DNA from: Jaenimonas drosophilae
Lineage: Eukaryota > Euglenozoa > Kinetoplastea > Trypanosomatida > Trypanosomatidae
Length of the DNA: 64,000 nucleotides
Assembly: GCA_030849065.1 (NCBI GenBank)
Contig: JASAON010001649.1
Span: 108,842-172,841, forward strand
Direction of reading: 5' to 3'
Within the stretch, counting starts at the first letter, position 1. Each line of letters opens with the position of its first letter. Below are positions 29,374 through 39,561 of the stretch, piece by piece. The position numbers and the translations under genes are program-made. The notes beneath the pieces were generated by a model. It saw only the letters and a list, made by a program, of their open reading frames with translations, was not told the DNA's origin and ran no database searches.

Positions 29374-29750
29374 GTACGCACGCGGAAGTTGATGATCATC
29401 TTCTTCCGCCACATGGGTGAGGATGGGGGGAGGGAGGAGGATGAGGTGCGCCCGTGTTTCAGCTCGTACTCCATCATAACACAGAAGATCGTACTCAGAT
29501 TGTGCTGATCAAAGCAAAACAAGTACATGATGATGTGATGGTGAGTGTTGGTATATATATACATACACACACACATGTGATGGTGTGTGTTGGTACATAT
29601 ACACACACACACATGGTATGAAGTGTTGGTTATTTATATAATTATAATTGTTTTCATGCCTCACCACTTCCACCTCTTCTTCTTCACCACACATGCCACA
29701 ACAACAACAACAACCTACATCAGCACATACGAGATATATTTTGCGTGCGG
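29374..29750. other. Spacer with a tandem 40-nt repeat
   Basis: Contains two copies of a GTGATGGTG...TTGGTA(T/C)ATA...(AC)n unit (29535-29614), an AT-rich stretch (29630-29655), a CT-rich tract (29660-29690), CAA repeats and AGs near 29724 and 29733 that can serve as acceptor for the next gene. Confidence 0.45.
29535..29614. repeat. Two-copy tandem repeat (about 40 nt)
   Basis: Copy 1 at 29535-29576 and copy 2 at 29577-29614 share the order GTGATGGTG(A/T)GTGTTGGTA, TA-rich core, (AC)n, ACAT. They differ by small indels in the TA and AC parts. Confidence 0.7.
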
Positions 29751-30860
29751 ATGCCTCCACACGGCCACGCACGTGGCAACATCAACGCCAACACCAACAA
29801 GAAGCAACAGAAGCAACACAACAGCAATAACAACAACAAGACCAAAAAACATGGCGTGGAGGACCTTGACACCTTCTACGCCAACATCTACGGCGAACGT
29901 TGGCCATCACTACGAACGAGCATGGCGAGGCACGCACCAAAGGTGGCCTTATGGAACCGCTTCTGCCAACTTCCCTCGTCTGAGGTGTTGGCGGGCCTCA
30001 AGCGCGTGGATGAACGCTCCACGATGCAGGCCTTCATTCCATCATCATCATCAACAACAACAACAACAACAACATGTGATGATCATGACCAACATCATCA
30101 TGATGATGAGGTGTTGGCCAAGCCTCCCGTGGATGAGTTTGGTGTACGTGGCTACTACTTGCTGGATTATGCGTCGGTGCTCATTGTTGAGCAACTCAAC
30201 GTTGGCGCCTTCGATCGTGTTCTCGATATGTGCGCCGCACCGGGCGGGAAATCCATCGCGGTGTGTCAGGCGCTGAGCCCCGACGGCCACTTAACTGCCA
30301 ACGAAGCACGTCGCGATCGCTGCGCACGTCTGCGTCGGAATCTGCTCGATCATGTGCCAATTAATTTTGTTCCGTGGGTGATTTGCCAACGTGATGCCAC
30401 AACGTGGTACAGCCCATCTTCTTATTCACGTGTGTTGGTTGATGCGCCATGCTCATCGGAGCGCCACCTCATTCATCAACATGGCGGAGGTGTGGTGCCG
30501 TTGCGGGAGTGGTCGTCACAGACGAGCGTCGAGCTCGCCACGTTGCAACGTTCGTTGTTGTTGCGTGCGCTGGAGTCCTGCACGGTTGGTGGCCGTGTTG
30601 TTTATAGCACGTGTAGCTTATCACCAATGGAGAATGATGGTGTCGTGGATGAGGCGTTGCGCTGCGCACGTTGTGGGGTGGAAGTTGTGCCCGCTGATGT
30701 GGAGATGATCATGGGTGAGCCCACCAAACACGGCCGGATTGTGTTGCCGGATCGGTGCAACGGCTGGGGCCCGCTGTACTGCTGCGTGTTGATGAAGACG
30801 GAGGAGCATCGTGCGATGAGTAGCACGTCGAGTGAGGCGGAAAGCGATGCGGATGAGTAG
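29751..30860 (+). CDS. NSUN4-type RNA cytosine-5 methyltransferase
   Basis: A protein of 369 residues of the NOL1/NOP2/SUN family. The SAM motif is DMCAAPGGKS (159-168); motif IV is VDAPCSSERH (230-239), with release cysteine C234 and the RH that is typical of NSUN4; motif VI is YSTCSL (285-290), with catalytic C288. NSUN4 makes m5C in mitochondrial small-subunit rRNA and takes part in ribosome assembly. No PUA domain is present, also as in NSUN4. A Ser/Thr/Asp/His run (about 99-120) interrupts the region before the catalytic core. A polar Asn/Lys tract forms the N-terminus, so import would need a non-classical signal. The start is the ATG at 29751; a GTG lies two codons before it. Confidence 0.9.
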   Translation: MPPHGHARGNINANTNKKQQKQHNSNNNNKTKKHGVEDLDTFYANIYGERWPSLRTSMARHAPKVALWNRFCQLPSSEVLAGLKRVDERSTMQAFIPSSSSTTTTTTTCDDHDQHHHDDEVLAKPPVDEFGVRGYYLLDYASVLIVEQLNVGAFDRVLDMCAAPGGKSIAVCQALSPDGHLTANEARRDRCARLRRNLLDHVPINFVPWVICQRDATTWYSPSSYSRVLVDAPCSSERHLIHQHGGGVVPLREWSSQTSVELATLQRSLLLRALESCTVGGRVVYSTCSLSPMENDGVVDEALRCARCGVEVVPADVEMIMGEPTKHGRIVLPDRCNGWGPLYCCVLMKTEEHRAMSSTSSEAESDADE

Positions 30861-31008
30861 TTGCCGCCCTGACATCATCATCAACAACAACAACAACAAC
30901 GATTAACTGAATAAGTACATCCCAAACCTAAGTTACAAGTCATGTGAGTGTGTTGCCACAACAAAAAAAACAAGATCATCATCATCATCATATACATACA
31001 TGAATGCT

Positions 31009-31047
31009 TCTTCTTCTTCTTTTTTGTTGTTGTTGTTGGTTGTGTAG
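31009..31047 (+). promoter_or_regulatory. Predicted trans-splice acceptor
   Basis: CTTCTTCTTCTTCTTTTTTG followed by (TTG)n and TGTGTAG, with AG at 31046-31047. Further AGs at about 31053 and 31079-31080 are possible; the last lies directly before the ATG at 31081. Confidence 0.55.
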
Positions 31048-31057
31048 ATCCAGCGCG

Positions 31058-31108
31058 ATGCCGCACGGATCATATCAAAGATGGCCAACCGAATACCGCG
31101 CGGAATGA
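31058..31108 (+). promoter_or_regulatory. Out-of-frame 17-codon upstream ORF overlapping the next start
   Basis: ATG CCG CAC ... GAA TGA begins 23 nt before the main ATG (31081) and ends 28 nt inside the gene. It is present in mRNAs spliced at 31047 but removed if the AG at 31080 is used. Confidence 0.4.
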
Positions 31109-33057
31109 GTTGTCTGTGGAGAAGATTGGCACCTCCATCATCATCATCATCATCATCATCTTCCTTCGTTGTTGTGCTGCAACATCATCGACGTTTCCAA
31201 ACCACCCACACCCTTCCTACCTGTGCAGCGGAGGAGTACGTCTTCCCAGTGAGCCGTGCGTTGATGCATCTCCGTTTCGCTCAACATTGGTTCCGCCGTC
31301 ATGAAGAAGCCGATGAAACACGTGCGTTGCTCCAACAGTGTGGCCTCCACGTGGAAGATGATGAAGAAGAAGATGATGTGCGCCATGTGGTTGGCACAGG
31401 TGCAGAGCCTTCGCGATGCTACGATGATGAGCGTCATGAGGCTTGTGTTCGTTTCTGCCGCTATCACGCACATCACGTTGTGTGCCACTACAAACGTTGC
31501 CGACGACGTTGGGCAGGAGGTCCTCCACCATCCATGTTACATCTCTCGACGCACATGTTTGCCGCTGCGTTGGTGCTTCACCTCAGCGGCCTCCTTGGCT
31601 GTAGCGATACCCACGTGGAGCCGCTTCTGGCACAACTCATCTCCGCCACCATCTTCATGTCGCAACACATTCACAACACCACAACCACATCATCAACACA
31701 TCATCATCATCGTCATCATCATGAGAAGCACAAGGTGTCTGACATCTTTTCTGAAGAGGTGTGCCGCAATTTGCATTGGTGCGTCGTTCATTTTTGTTGT
31801 GGCGCATCGTCGTGGGGCTTAACAAACTCCGCCGCGACCCTCGTTGGTGGCGCACGTCTGCGCCAGCCACTCGTGCATATGTTGCGTGCCACAGCACATG
31901 TTGTGGCACCACTGGTGCATGATGTTGGTGTGTTGTTGCAGGATGATTGGCACCGCTTGTTGAGTCTTGGTCGTGGTGGCAACAACGATGTGCGTGATGA
32001 TTGGGTGGCAGGGCAAAGTCGGGTGCTCCAACTTCTGCCGTTGATGTGGCTGAGCCTCCTCTGCGCATGGATGCATCATCATGAATCATCGCTCTCATGC
32101 ACCTCAACACAACACATCATTGAGGATGTTGTTGCAGATGCTTCATCCTTCACGTGGCGAGCGGTTCGCCATGCCTTTTCACGAGTACTGCTGATGTACT
32201 CGGAGAACCACCCACCAGATGTGTTGTTGTGGTCGGTGTGCGCAATCATCTTCATGCGCAACAACAACAACAACAAATCTGCACATCATCAACGCGTCCA
32301 TGCTGTTGAGATTGGTGCGGCGATTGCCAAGATGGAGCAACAAGGCATCATTCGTCGTGAGGATTTGGAGCTGATACGTGATGATGATGGTCAGCGCCGT
32401 GGAGATGTGCGTCGTTGCATGAGCGTGTACGTACCCGCGGAGATGTGGCTGCGTGCGGCGGCGTCTGTGCGCCAAGATGCTGCTGATGTACGTGTGCCAA
32501 CGTCACCGCGTATTCGATGCAGCAAGGATCTCTATCTCGCCATCATCAACATCCCTCGCACCCCGCTCGTCATGGACTCATCCGCTACTGCACAACATGT
32601 TCTGAATGTTTTGTTGTTGCGTGTGTTGCTGCAATGGAGAAGGTGTGCTCTTCCACGACCTCCATCTACGTCTCGTTCCTTTGCGAGTGATGTGCGTGCT
32701 TCTAAACATGATGATGCATGGCTGGAATCGCTCTTCTTTGAGGAGCTGCAGCTCATGTGTAGGGCGGCACTACACCTCCGGAACCTCCTTCGTACCGCTG
32801 ACAACAACAAGAACAACAACAACAACACCCATCATCTTCTTCATCTTGTTGCTGACTCATTAATGAGTGGCATGGCACAACAACTCTGGTTGGTGTGGTT
32901 GCCACAACGCGTGGCGTGGATGAAGAGAGGAGGTCCATCCATGTCTGTGCGCGAACAACGCGTGCTCAACGCCGCAAAGATTGTTGTTCGAGATGTGGAT
33001 GGCGGTAGGTCCGTATTGATGCTACATGACGTTGATGTACCAACGCCATCATCATGA
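31081..33057 (+). CDS. Mitochondrial-type helical protein of unknown function
   Basis: A protein of 658 residues that I do not recognise. The first 50 residues are rich in Arg, Leu, Ser and aromatic residues with no acids (MANRIPRGMSCLWRRLAPP, a Ser run, then LQHHRRFQTTH), a clear mitochondrial presequence type. The rest is mostly alpha-helical with hydrophobic Leu/Val/Trp periodicity, many His and several Cys, interrupted by acidic, His, Asn and Thr runs. No membrane segment is certain. It could be a helical-repeat RNA-binding protein; PPR periodicity is not obvious. It follows the TUTase, Nudix and m5C methyltransferase genes directly, which suggests but does not prove a link to organelle RNA. 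Confidence 0.65.
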   Translation: MANRIPRGMSCLWRRLAPPSSSSSSSSSFVVVLQHHRRFQTTHTLPTCAAEEYVFPVSRALMHLRFAQHWFRRHEEADETRALLQQCGLHVEDDEEEDDVRHVVGTGAEPSRCYDDERHEACVRFCRYHAHHVVCHYKRCRRRWAGGPPPSMLHLSTHMFAAALVLHLSGLLGCSDTHVEPLLAQLISATIFMSQHIHNTTTTSSTHHHHRHHHEKHKVSDIFSEEVCRNLHWCVVHFCCGASSWGLTNSAATLVGGARLRQPLVHMLRATAHVVAPLVHDVGVLLQDDWHRLLSLGRGGNNDVRDDWVAGQSRVLQLLPLMWLSLLCAWMHHHESSLSCTSTQHIIEDVVADASSFTWRAVRHAFSRVLLMYSENHPPDVLLWSVCAIIFMRNNNNNKSAHHQRVHAVEIGAAIAKMEQQGIIRREDLELIRDDDGQRRGDVRRCMSVYVPAEMWLRAAASVRQDAADVRVPTSPRIRCSKDLYLAIINIPRTPLVMDSSATAQHVLNVLLLRVLLQWRRCALPRPPSTSRSFASDVRASKHDDAWLESLFFEELQLMCRAALHLRNLLRTADNNKNNNNNTHHLLHLVADSLMSGMAQQLWLVWLPQRVAWMKRGGPSMSVREQRVLNAAKIVVRDVDGGRSVLMLHDVDVPTPSS

Positions 33058-33286
33058 ATGCATCAAACTTCATGTGTTCTTGTTTCTTGTATGCGTGCAG
33101 TGGTTGCACCTACACACACATACATACATATCACTTCAATGTTGTTGCAACTTCTTCTTCATCATCTTCATCTTCATCTTCATCAACATACGTACAACAC
33201 ACATGAAGTACGTCGTCTAAATTTTTTTTTTTGGATTAACATTCTTCTTTTTTTTTTGGTTTGACGTTTGGTTGCGAACGTGCAAC

Positions 33287-36200
33287 ATGAGTCTTCACGA
33301 CCCACTTCTGCACGCGTCTGCATCAACATCATCCACGAGTAGTAGCGGCGGCGGCATAGAATATCACGTGCATGGCGATACGCCAACACAACAACATCAT
33401 CATCATCATCTCCATAACGATGCAGCGATACGCCAGTGTGCGTACCACGGCTGGTCAGACGATGATGATGATGATGATGATGATGCCAACATTCATCGTA
33501 CGCAACCACAACAACAACATAGGAGCGCATTCGCTCAGGACGATGGACGAACAACACCAACATGCACACGAATTGTTGATGATGATGATGGTGATGATGT
33601 TTCACCAAACAACACAACACCTCCGCCCTCTCATCGTGATCCGGCAGGCTTGGATGAGATGGACGAGAGTGATGGAGGCTACTCACCGTACCGCGATGCT
33701 TCATTCATGTCAGCCGAGGAGGAGTTGGGCCGCCATGACTTGCAATATGTGCGTGAAGATGCCATTCGCTCCTACTACCGCAAGGCAGCCGTGAAGCGAG
33801 GTACACGAACACACAACAACAACAACAACACCTCAACAGCAACAACACCAGCAGCAGCAGCAGCAACAACATCATCATCATATCCATCGCCAAATAAGCG
33901 TTGTGGGCGTACATCACGCCCAGCGAGTGCGTCCAGCGAGTCTCAACTCAGCCACGATCTCGCATGTGTGGAGGCGTGCTTGGAAACAACATTTGTGCGT
34001 CTTCGCCGTTTGCTACTCGCCTGCCCCACCATGCGTACATCATCATCATCACCAACAGCAACAATGTGTGCTGCTGCACGTCGTGGCACACACACCACAT
34101 CAGCCTACCCGCCAGATCCAGAAGAGGAGTCATACAGTGATGATGCCCCAACATCTCCATCATCTTCGATGGAGGAGGCGTTGATGATGGAGCTCGAGCG
34201 CAGTGAGCGCGATCTCGCACAGGCCACAACAGAATTTATTCAGCACATCAACATCACCGCGCTACGGCTGATGAATCAGCACCACTACAGCATGGCGTTG
34301 CAGATGCTCCTCAAGGCACACGCACTCACGCAGAAGAGTGCGGGAAAAGTTTTTCGTTTTGGTGCTGACGAAGATATCGATATAGCGGCGATGAATAACG
34401 CAAGTGATCGCAGTGCGCTCGGCGTATCTATTCAACGTAGTGTTGGATCAGCACATCTTCATCATCATGTTTCACAACCACAACAACAACAACATCGTCG
34501 TCGTCGTCCTGGGGATGTTGATGTTGATGATGATGATGATGATAGTGATGTAGGCCATGATGATGGCAACGAGGATGTATGCAGCCTCACGGTGCCCTAC
34601 TTTGCCACGCACTGCGATGTGCAGCGACGTTTGGCGCTCAGTGTGTGCGAAAATAACTTTGGGTTATATCATTTTCAGCTAGCGGAGTACGAGCTCGCCG
34701 CGCAACGCATACGCCGTGCGTTGCGTCTGGAGGATCAGCTCCACGTTGCCAGCATTGGCATCACCTACTTCAACTACGCACAAGCACAACATGAGCTACG
34801 CCAGCGTAAAGATGCCCTGGAGCACGCAACACTGGCGGAGGAGGCGGTGGAGCGGCGCGTGCATCAACTCAAGGATGAGTGGGTGTTGCTGCGACGACGT
34901 GCGGAGGCGCTTAACCGCCACAACAACAACAACAACAACAACTATCATCATGATGCATCATCACCAAGCAGGCGGCCTCCACGTTGTGGCACCACTGCGA
35001 ACAACACCACCACCAAGCAGAAGAGGAGCTCCGAGGATCAACGTGTGCTGGAGGCGTGGGTGCGTTGGCGCAGTGATGTGTGCCTCCTCAGCCGCATCAA
35101 GGAGCAACACGGGCGTTGGCTGATGGAGGAGCAACGCAGCAAACAGGCGTTGATGTACCTCGAACAGAGTTTGCGTTGGCTCAGCATCGTGGATCGGCTG
35201 AGTGCGGAGGAGAAACAGCGTGGGGTGATGTTGCGCCAGCTTGTGCGTGATGCCAAGAACAAGGTCCGCCATGAGCAAGTTGAGATGGAGCTCTACTCCG
35301 GACGTACACCACTGACGAAGGCATCAAAAACAACAACAACAACATCATCATCACGTCCTCCAACAGCGGCAACTACCACAACACCAACAACCTCGCACGG
35401 CCAACGTGTGCGGAGCAAAGTCGTAACAACGCTCCTCCCGCGAAAAGTTGTGATTGTGGATCAAGTGTTGCCGAGCGACATCACGCCGCCACGTTCGCGT
35501 GCCGCAACACCAACGCGATGTGCGAGCCGTGGACGCTACGACGCCTACGAAGCCAGCCCAACAAAACAACAACAACACACCAAAACAACCAACAAGGGTG
35601 TGCGTGGTGTTGCGGATCAGCACGCAACAACAACAGCAACAACAACACCATCGCACTCATCTCCGACACGTCCTCCACGCTCACGGGGATACACCGCCTC
35701 CCTCAAGCATGAAGTACTTCGAGCTCGTGCCAATGAAGAACGCCCGCCAACATCATCATCAGCAACAACAACATCAACATCCTCACCTCCGCGTGTGAAG
35801 CCATCCACGACAGCAGAGAAGAAGCACAAGAACACCACCACTACCACAACATGTGCTGGCTCACCCACACGTCTTCCACGACCAACCACATCTTCATCCA
35901 ACAACAACACCTCCCCACAGAAGAACAAGAACAGCAACAACAATGTTGTACGTGGCGGAGTGAAGGTACGTGGTGCCAAGGGAGCTCTCTGTGGTGATCA
36001 GCCACTTCGGAACTTGTTTTGGTGCATCTCCGTCATTCAGAACTTCGTTCATGGGCGCTACGCACGCGATTTGTGTGTTGGCCTTCAACGTCGTGGACGT
36101 GGTGGCGCATCGCACCTCGCGCGACGGCGTCTCACCGAGGAGGAGCTCGATCTCGCCGATGAGGATGATGAGGATGCGAGCGAGGATGTTGGTGGCCCAC

Positions 36201-38794
36201 TGTTGCGCACGTTTGTGTATGCGGAGACATCGCCGGAGCGCGGTGATTTGCGACGGCTTCTCGCGCCAGATGCGGCGAGTGGGGAGGCATCGGCAGACGC
36301 ACAAAGCTCCACGGCGGGCATGCGTGCGGAGGATGATGATGTTGGCGTGGATGTGGAGCGCGACGACGATGCGCACGAGGAGATTGATCATGTTGGCGTG
36401 CCCATTGTGGCACACAATGATGATGATGATGATCGTGTGCGTGAAGTAGCTACACATGAGGTGGAGGAGGAACGTGAGGCTTTGGTGGCGAGCGAGGAGG
36501 TTGGCCCACCAACAACACATGATATGGAGGAGGTGGCGAACGCGGACGACGTGTTGCCAACGATTGATGATGATGACGATGATGAAGGGATGAACGAGGT
36601 TGTGCCACCACAGACATCATCACCACCACCACCCACAACCGCCACCACAGCACCAAACACATCCCATGACGTCAAGAAGAACACACAGGTGGAGCTCAGT
36701 GAGCTACGTGAGGTGCAGCAGCACAGCGAGGATACCACTGTGCTCGATCCAAGCCCCGTTGATTCTCCCGAACCAACGTGCGCCGATCCCTTCGAGCTGC
36801 ACTCCGCAGAAGACTGTGGAAGCACCAACGTGTTGCGTCAGGCTGTTGCTGCTGCTGCTGCTGCTGCCTCCTCATCAACCACTTCTGGTGTTGTTGGCAG
36901 TGGCCAAAACTTCTTGGCCAGTGTTCCGGACGTTGAAGAAGTTGGTGCGGCACACGTTGAGGCATCTCTGCCACCCACTTCCCACACGCCCACACCACAC
37001 ATGGAGGCAGCACCACACGACGAACATGAGGAGCATGCTCCAGCAACAACACAACAACAACAAGAAAAGCACCACTTTGATGATGATGATGATGATGATG
37101 AAGAGATGGCCGTGGCGGAGCTTCCCGAGGTGCAATATCCGCTCGAGGTGCCGTTGCGCTCCTCGCCACAACGTGAGGAGTGCGTGGAGAGCTCATGGAT
37201 TGATGCCATCAACTCTGAGCTCCCCGAGGTGGCAGAGCCCGTTGTTGTTGTGGTGCAGTCGCAGCACACACACCAACACACACCCATACAGGTGACTGCT
37301 GCGGTTCCAGCAACATCTACGCCATCCACCCTCACGGAGGTGTTGGCTCATCATGATGATGATGCTGAATCTTCCATGCTCATCCAACAACAACTACCAC
37401 CACAACCTTGTGTGCGTGAGGTCTTCAGCACCGCTGCTGTAGCACCCATTTCGTGCATCGAGATGCACCCACAACCGTTGAGCGAGACGAGCAGCAACAT
37501 GTTGCTTGACTCGCCATCCACGGAGCTTTCACCGCACCTCACGACGGCAACCACCAACCACACGCACACACAAGCCTACCACAACACAAGCGTGGTCCAC
37601 GGCACCAACCTGATTAGCATTCTTCATAGCCACAACACCTCTCCCGTGGTGGAGGAGGTCTCGGGAGCACACTCGAGCACCGCGGATTCTCATTCGCGCA
37701 CATCGAAGGTGTTCGTCTTTGTGCCGGTGGAGCAGGCCAACACCATCAGCAACAACAACAACAGCAACCATGTGCCACCACTACCTCCAGTAGCAGATGA
37801 TGATGGGGATGCTCGTCCTGCAGCCATCACACCAACATCATCTCCCCCACAAAACACAACAACAACAACAACATCAGATGATGTATCGCGTGCTGCTGCT
37901 GTTGCTGTTGTTGCAGATGCTGCGCTTGGACGACCTCCGCCCTCCCCCGACGTGGCGATGCCCTCCGATGTAGCACCGATGATTATGATGGTGGATGGGT
38001 GGAAGCGCGATGCGCCGCACGTCGTTGCCACCGCGCGACCAACAACGGCGCCGCTCTCCGCGTGCACAACGCTGGATTCAATCAATCCGCTGTCCACGGC
38101 AGCACCACACTCGAGCAACACACCATCACACACCATTCACACATCAACCACCACCACCACCACAACAACAACAACACGTGGTGGAGGTGCCATGACGCAT
38201 GAACGGCGCATGCAGCTGCCGCGCAGTCTTGGAGATGATATATCGAGCGGCTCATCCTTGGCGTTTGGGCCGTCCAACGTGAGTGCCACTTGGACCTACG
38301 TTGGTAATGCGCAAACAGCCGGCGATCTTGTTGCAGCACCACTCGCCAACGCAACACAACAACAACAACAACACGTTGCAGAGAGCAACAACAACAACAG
38401 TAACAGCATCAGCAGTAGTACGTCATCGACGTGTGCGGAGGTTGGCCATGAACGTGATCCAACACGTGCGCCGCGCTCCAAAGGCCGCTCACACACGCGA
38501 AAACAACACCACACGTGTAGCTCATCCTCACCAGAGACGGAGATAAACAACAACAACAACAACAATTCATCCACGGAGGATGTCAGTGATAGCTCTGCGC
38601 GTGAGGCGTTGCGGGACAACATTCTGCGCAGTGAGGCGGCGTCGATGATCCAAGGCGCGTGGCGCGACTGGAGCGCGCGCATGGCGATGCGAAACTATTC
38701 GCAACAAATCATCAAGGATGAGGCGGCGGGGGTTATTCAGCTCGCGTGGAAGCTACATCGAGCACGTGGAGCTCCACTTCTTCATGTGCAGTGA
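33287..38794 (+). CDS. Large TPR and IQ-motif protein with long acidic disordered region
   Basis: A protein of 1835 residues. The N-terminal 300 are polar with Asp, His, Asn and Ser runs. TPR-like helical pairs occur at about 320-350, 449-525 and 588-653 (for example NNFGLYHFQLAEYELAAQRI). An IQ-like helix (ISVIQNFVHGRYARD) lies near 912-926. Residues 950-1780 are acidic and Thr/Pro-rich, without folded domains. The C-terminus has two IQ motifs (SMIQGAWRDWSARMAMR and GVIQLAWKLHRARG), which would bind calmodulin or centrin. This suggests a cytoskeletal or flagellar scaffold (inference). The start is ATG 33287; the two long T-runs before it are not followed by any AG until inside the ATG-AGT itself, so the acceptor is probably the AG at 33208. 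Confidence 0.8.
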   Translation: MSLHDPLLHASASTSSTSSSGGGIEYHVHGDTPTQQHHHHHLHNDAAIRQCAYHGWSDDDDDDDDDANIHRTQPQQQHRSAFAQDDGRTTPTCTRIVDDDDGDDVSPNNTTPPPSHRDPAGLDEMDESDGGYSPYRDASFMSAEEELGRHDLQYVREDAIRSYYRKAAVKRGTRTHNNNNNTSTATTPAAAAATTSSSYPSPNKRCGRTSRPASASSESQLSHDLACVEACLETTFVRLRRLLLACPTMRTSSSSPTATMCAAARRGTHTTSAYPPDPEEESYSDDAPTSPSSSMEEALMMELERSERDLAQATTEFIQHINITALRLMNQHHYSMALQMLLKAHALTQKSAGKVFRFGADEDIDIAAMNNASDRSALGVSIQRSVGSAHLHHHVSQPQQQQHRRRRPGDVDVDDDDDDSDVGHDDGNEDVCSLTVPYFATHCDVQRRLALSVCENNFGLYHFQLAEYELAAQRIRRALRLEDQLHVASIGITYFNYAQAQHELRQRKDALEHATLAEEAVERRVHQLKDEWVLLRRRAEALNRHNNNNNNNYHHDASSPSRRPPRCGTTANNTTTKQKRSSEDQRVLEAWVRWRSDVCLLSRIKEQHGRWLMEEQRSKQALMYLEQSLRWLSIVDRLSAEEKQRGVMLRQLVRDAKNKVRHEQVEMELYSGRTPLTKASKTTTTTSSSRPPTAATTTTPTTSHGQRVRSKVVTTLLPRKVVIVDQVLPSDITPPRSRAATPTRCASRGRYDAYEASPTKQQQHTKTTNKGVRGVADQHATTTATTTPSHSSPTRPPRSRGYTASLKHEVLRARANEERPPTSSSATTTSTSSPPRVKPSTTAEKKHKNTTTTTTCAGSPTRLPRPTTSSSNNNTSPQKNKNSNNNVVRGGVKVRGAKGALCGDQPLRNLFWCISVIQNFVHGRYARDLCVGLQRRGRGGASHLARRRLTEEELDLADEDDEDASEDVGGPLLRTFVYAETSPERGDLRRLLAPDAASGEASADAQSSTAGMRAEDDDVGVDVERDDDAHEEIDHVGVPIVAHNDDDDDRVREVATHEVEEEREALVASEEVGPPTTHDMEEVANADDVLPTIDDDDDDEGMNEVVPPQTSSPPPPTTATTAPNTSHDVKKNTQVELSELREVQQHSEDTTVLDPSPVDSPEPTCADPFELHSAEDCGSTNVLRQAVAAAAAAASSSTTSGVVGSGQNFLASVPDVEEVGAAHVEASLPPTSHTPTPHMEAAPHDEHEEHAPATTQQQQEKHHFDDDDDDDEEMAVAELPEVQYPLEVPLRSSPQREECVESSWIDAINSELPEVAEPVVVVVQSQHTHQHTPIQVTAAVPATSTPSTLTEVLAHHDDDAESSMLIQQQLPPQPCVREVFSTAAVAPISCIEMHPQPLSETSSNMLLDSPSTELSPHLTTATTNHTHTQAYHNTSVVHGTNLISILHSHNTSPVVEEVSGAHSSTADSHSRTSKVFVFVPVEQANTISNNNNSNHVPPLPPVADDDGDARPAAITPTSSPPQNTTTTTTSDDVSRAAAVAVVADAALGRPPPSPDVAMPSDVAPMIMMVDGWKRDAPHVVATARPTTAPLSACTTLDSINPLSTAAPHSSNTPSHTIHTSTTTTTTTTTTRGGGAMTHERRMQLPRSLGDDISSGSSLAFGPSNVSATWTYVGNAQTAGDLVAAPLANATQQQQQHVAESNNNNSNSISSSTSSTCAEVGHERDPTRAPRSKGRSHTRKQHHTCSSSSPETEINNNNNNNSSTEDVSDSSAREALRDNILRSEAASMIQGAWRDWSARMAMRNYSQQIIKDEAAGVIQLAWKLHRARGAPLLHVQ

Positions 38795-39561
38795 TCAAGA
38801 GATGCCTTTGTACGTGTACGTACAAGAATGTTGTTGGTGTTGTTGGTGTTGTGCAGCCTATACTATAGATGTCAACGTGCAGCACAACTCCTCTACAGTG
38901 ATTCTTGTTTTCATTCTGCTGGAGTTGTGCTGCACGTCCTGTGATAAGTAGAAGATGGATGTACTCATCATCATCATCATCATCATCATCGTTGATGAAT
39001 GATGATGATGAGTCTTCTGCACCACCCATAGATTGGCTATTTTCCAAGAACAGCCTTGATGCTTCCTCATGATGATGATGCCGATGATGGAGATAAGCCT
39101 GTACCAGAACTCTCTGTCACAACATCATGCCACTGTACTCTATGTGCATCATAACCCACGAATTCTTCTTCATTTTGTTTTGTGTGTTTTGTTGTGTGTT
39201 TGGATCTTCTTCACTCTTACTTGCATGTTGTTTTTGGAACATGTTTATGTACGTGTTGCGACCTCCGACGACGGAGTACATTGCCACATACACACACACA
39301 ACATAAACACAGTGATGAGACACACATTGCACGAGCACACAACAGGCACACAATCACACACACAAACTTCATGTGTGTTGTATGGACCTCCCCCCCTGCA
39401 CCAACTCTCTCCAGCTAACGGTAACCACACAGACATGATATGATGATCATGTACCAACAACACCAACACCCTTCTTCTTCTTCTTCTCTCTTCATGTAGC
39501 TCAACCAAATCATCATCAAGACACGTACACGCACCAAGGATTTGCGTATGTGCGTGCGTTG
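38795..39561. other. 3' UTR with strong hairpin, then spacer
   Basis: Contains a perfect 17-bp inverted repeat (38875-38937, listed separately), (ATC)n at 38965-38990, AC-rich sequence at 39285-39365, and a CT-rich tract ending in TTCATGTAG (AG at 39498-39499), the probable acceptor of the kelch gene. A 124-codon frame at 39069-39443 reads through repeats and is not supported. Confidence 0.5.
38875..38937 (+). other. Perfect 17-bp hairpin in the 3' UTR
   Basis: ACGTGCAGCACAACTCC (38875-38891) and its exact reverse complement (38921-38937), separated by a 29-nt loop, beginning about 80 nt after the TPR/IQ gene's stop. Seventeen consecutive pairs in a non-repetitive sequence are far beyond chance for a region this size. 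Confidence 0.85.

Noticed and set aside
39069..39443. 124-codon frame with a hydrophobic stretch
   Set aside because: Reads ATG repeats, T-runs and CA repeats; no acceptor directly upstream and codon use unlike neighbours.
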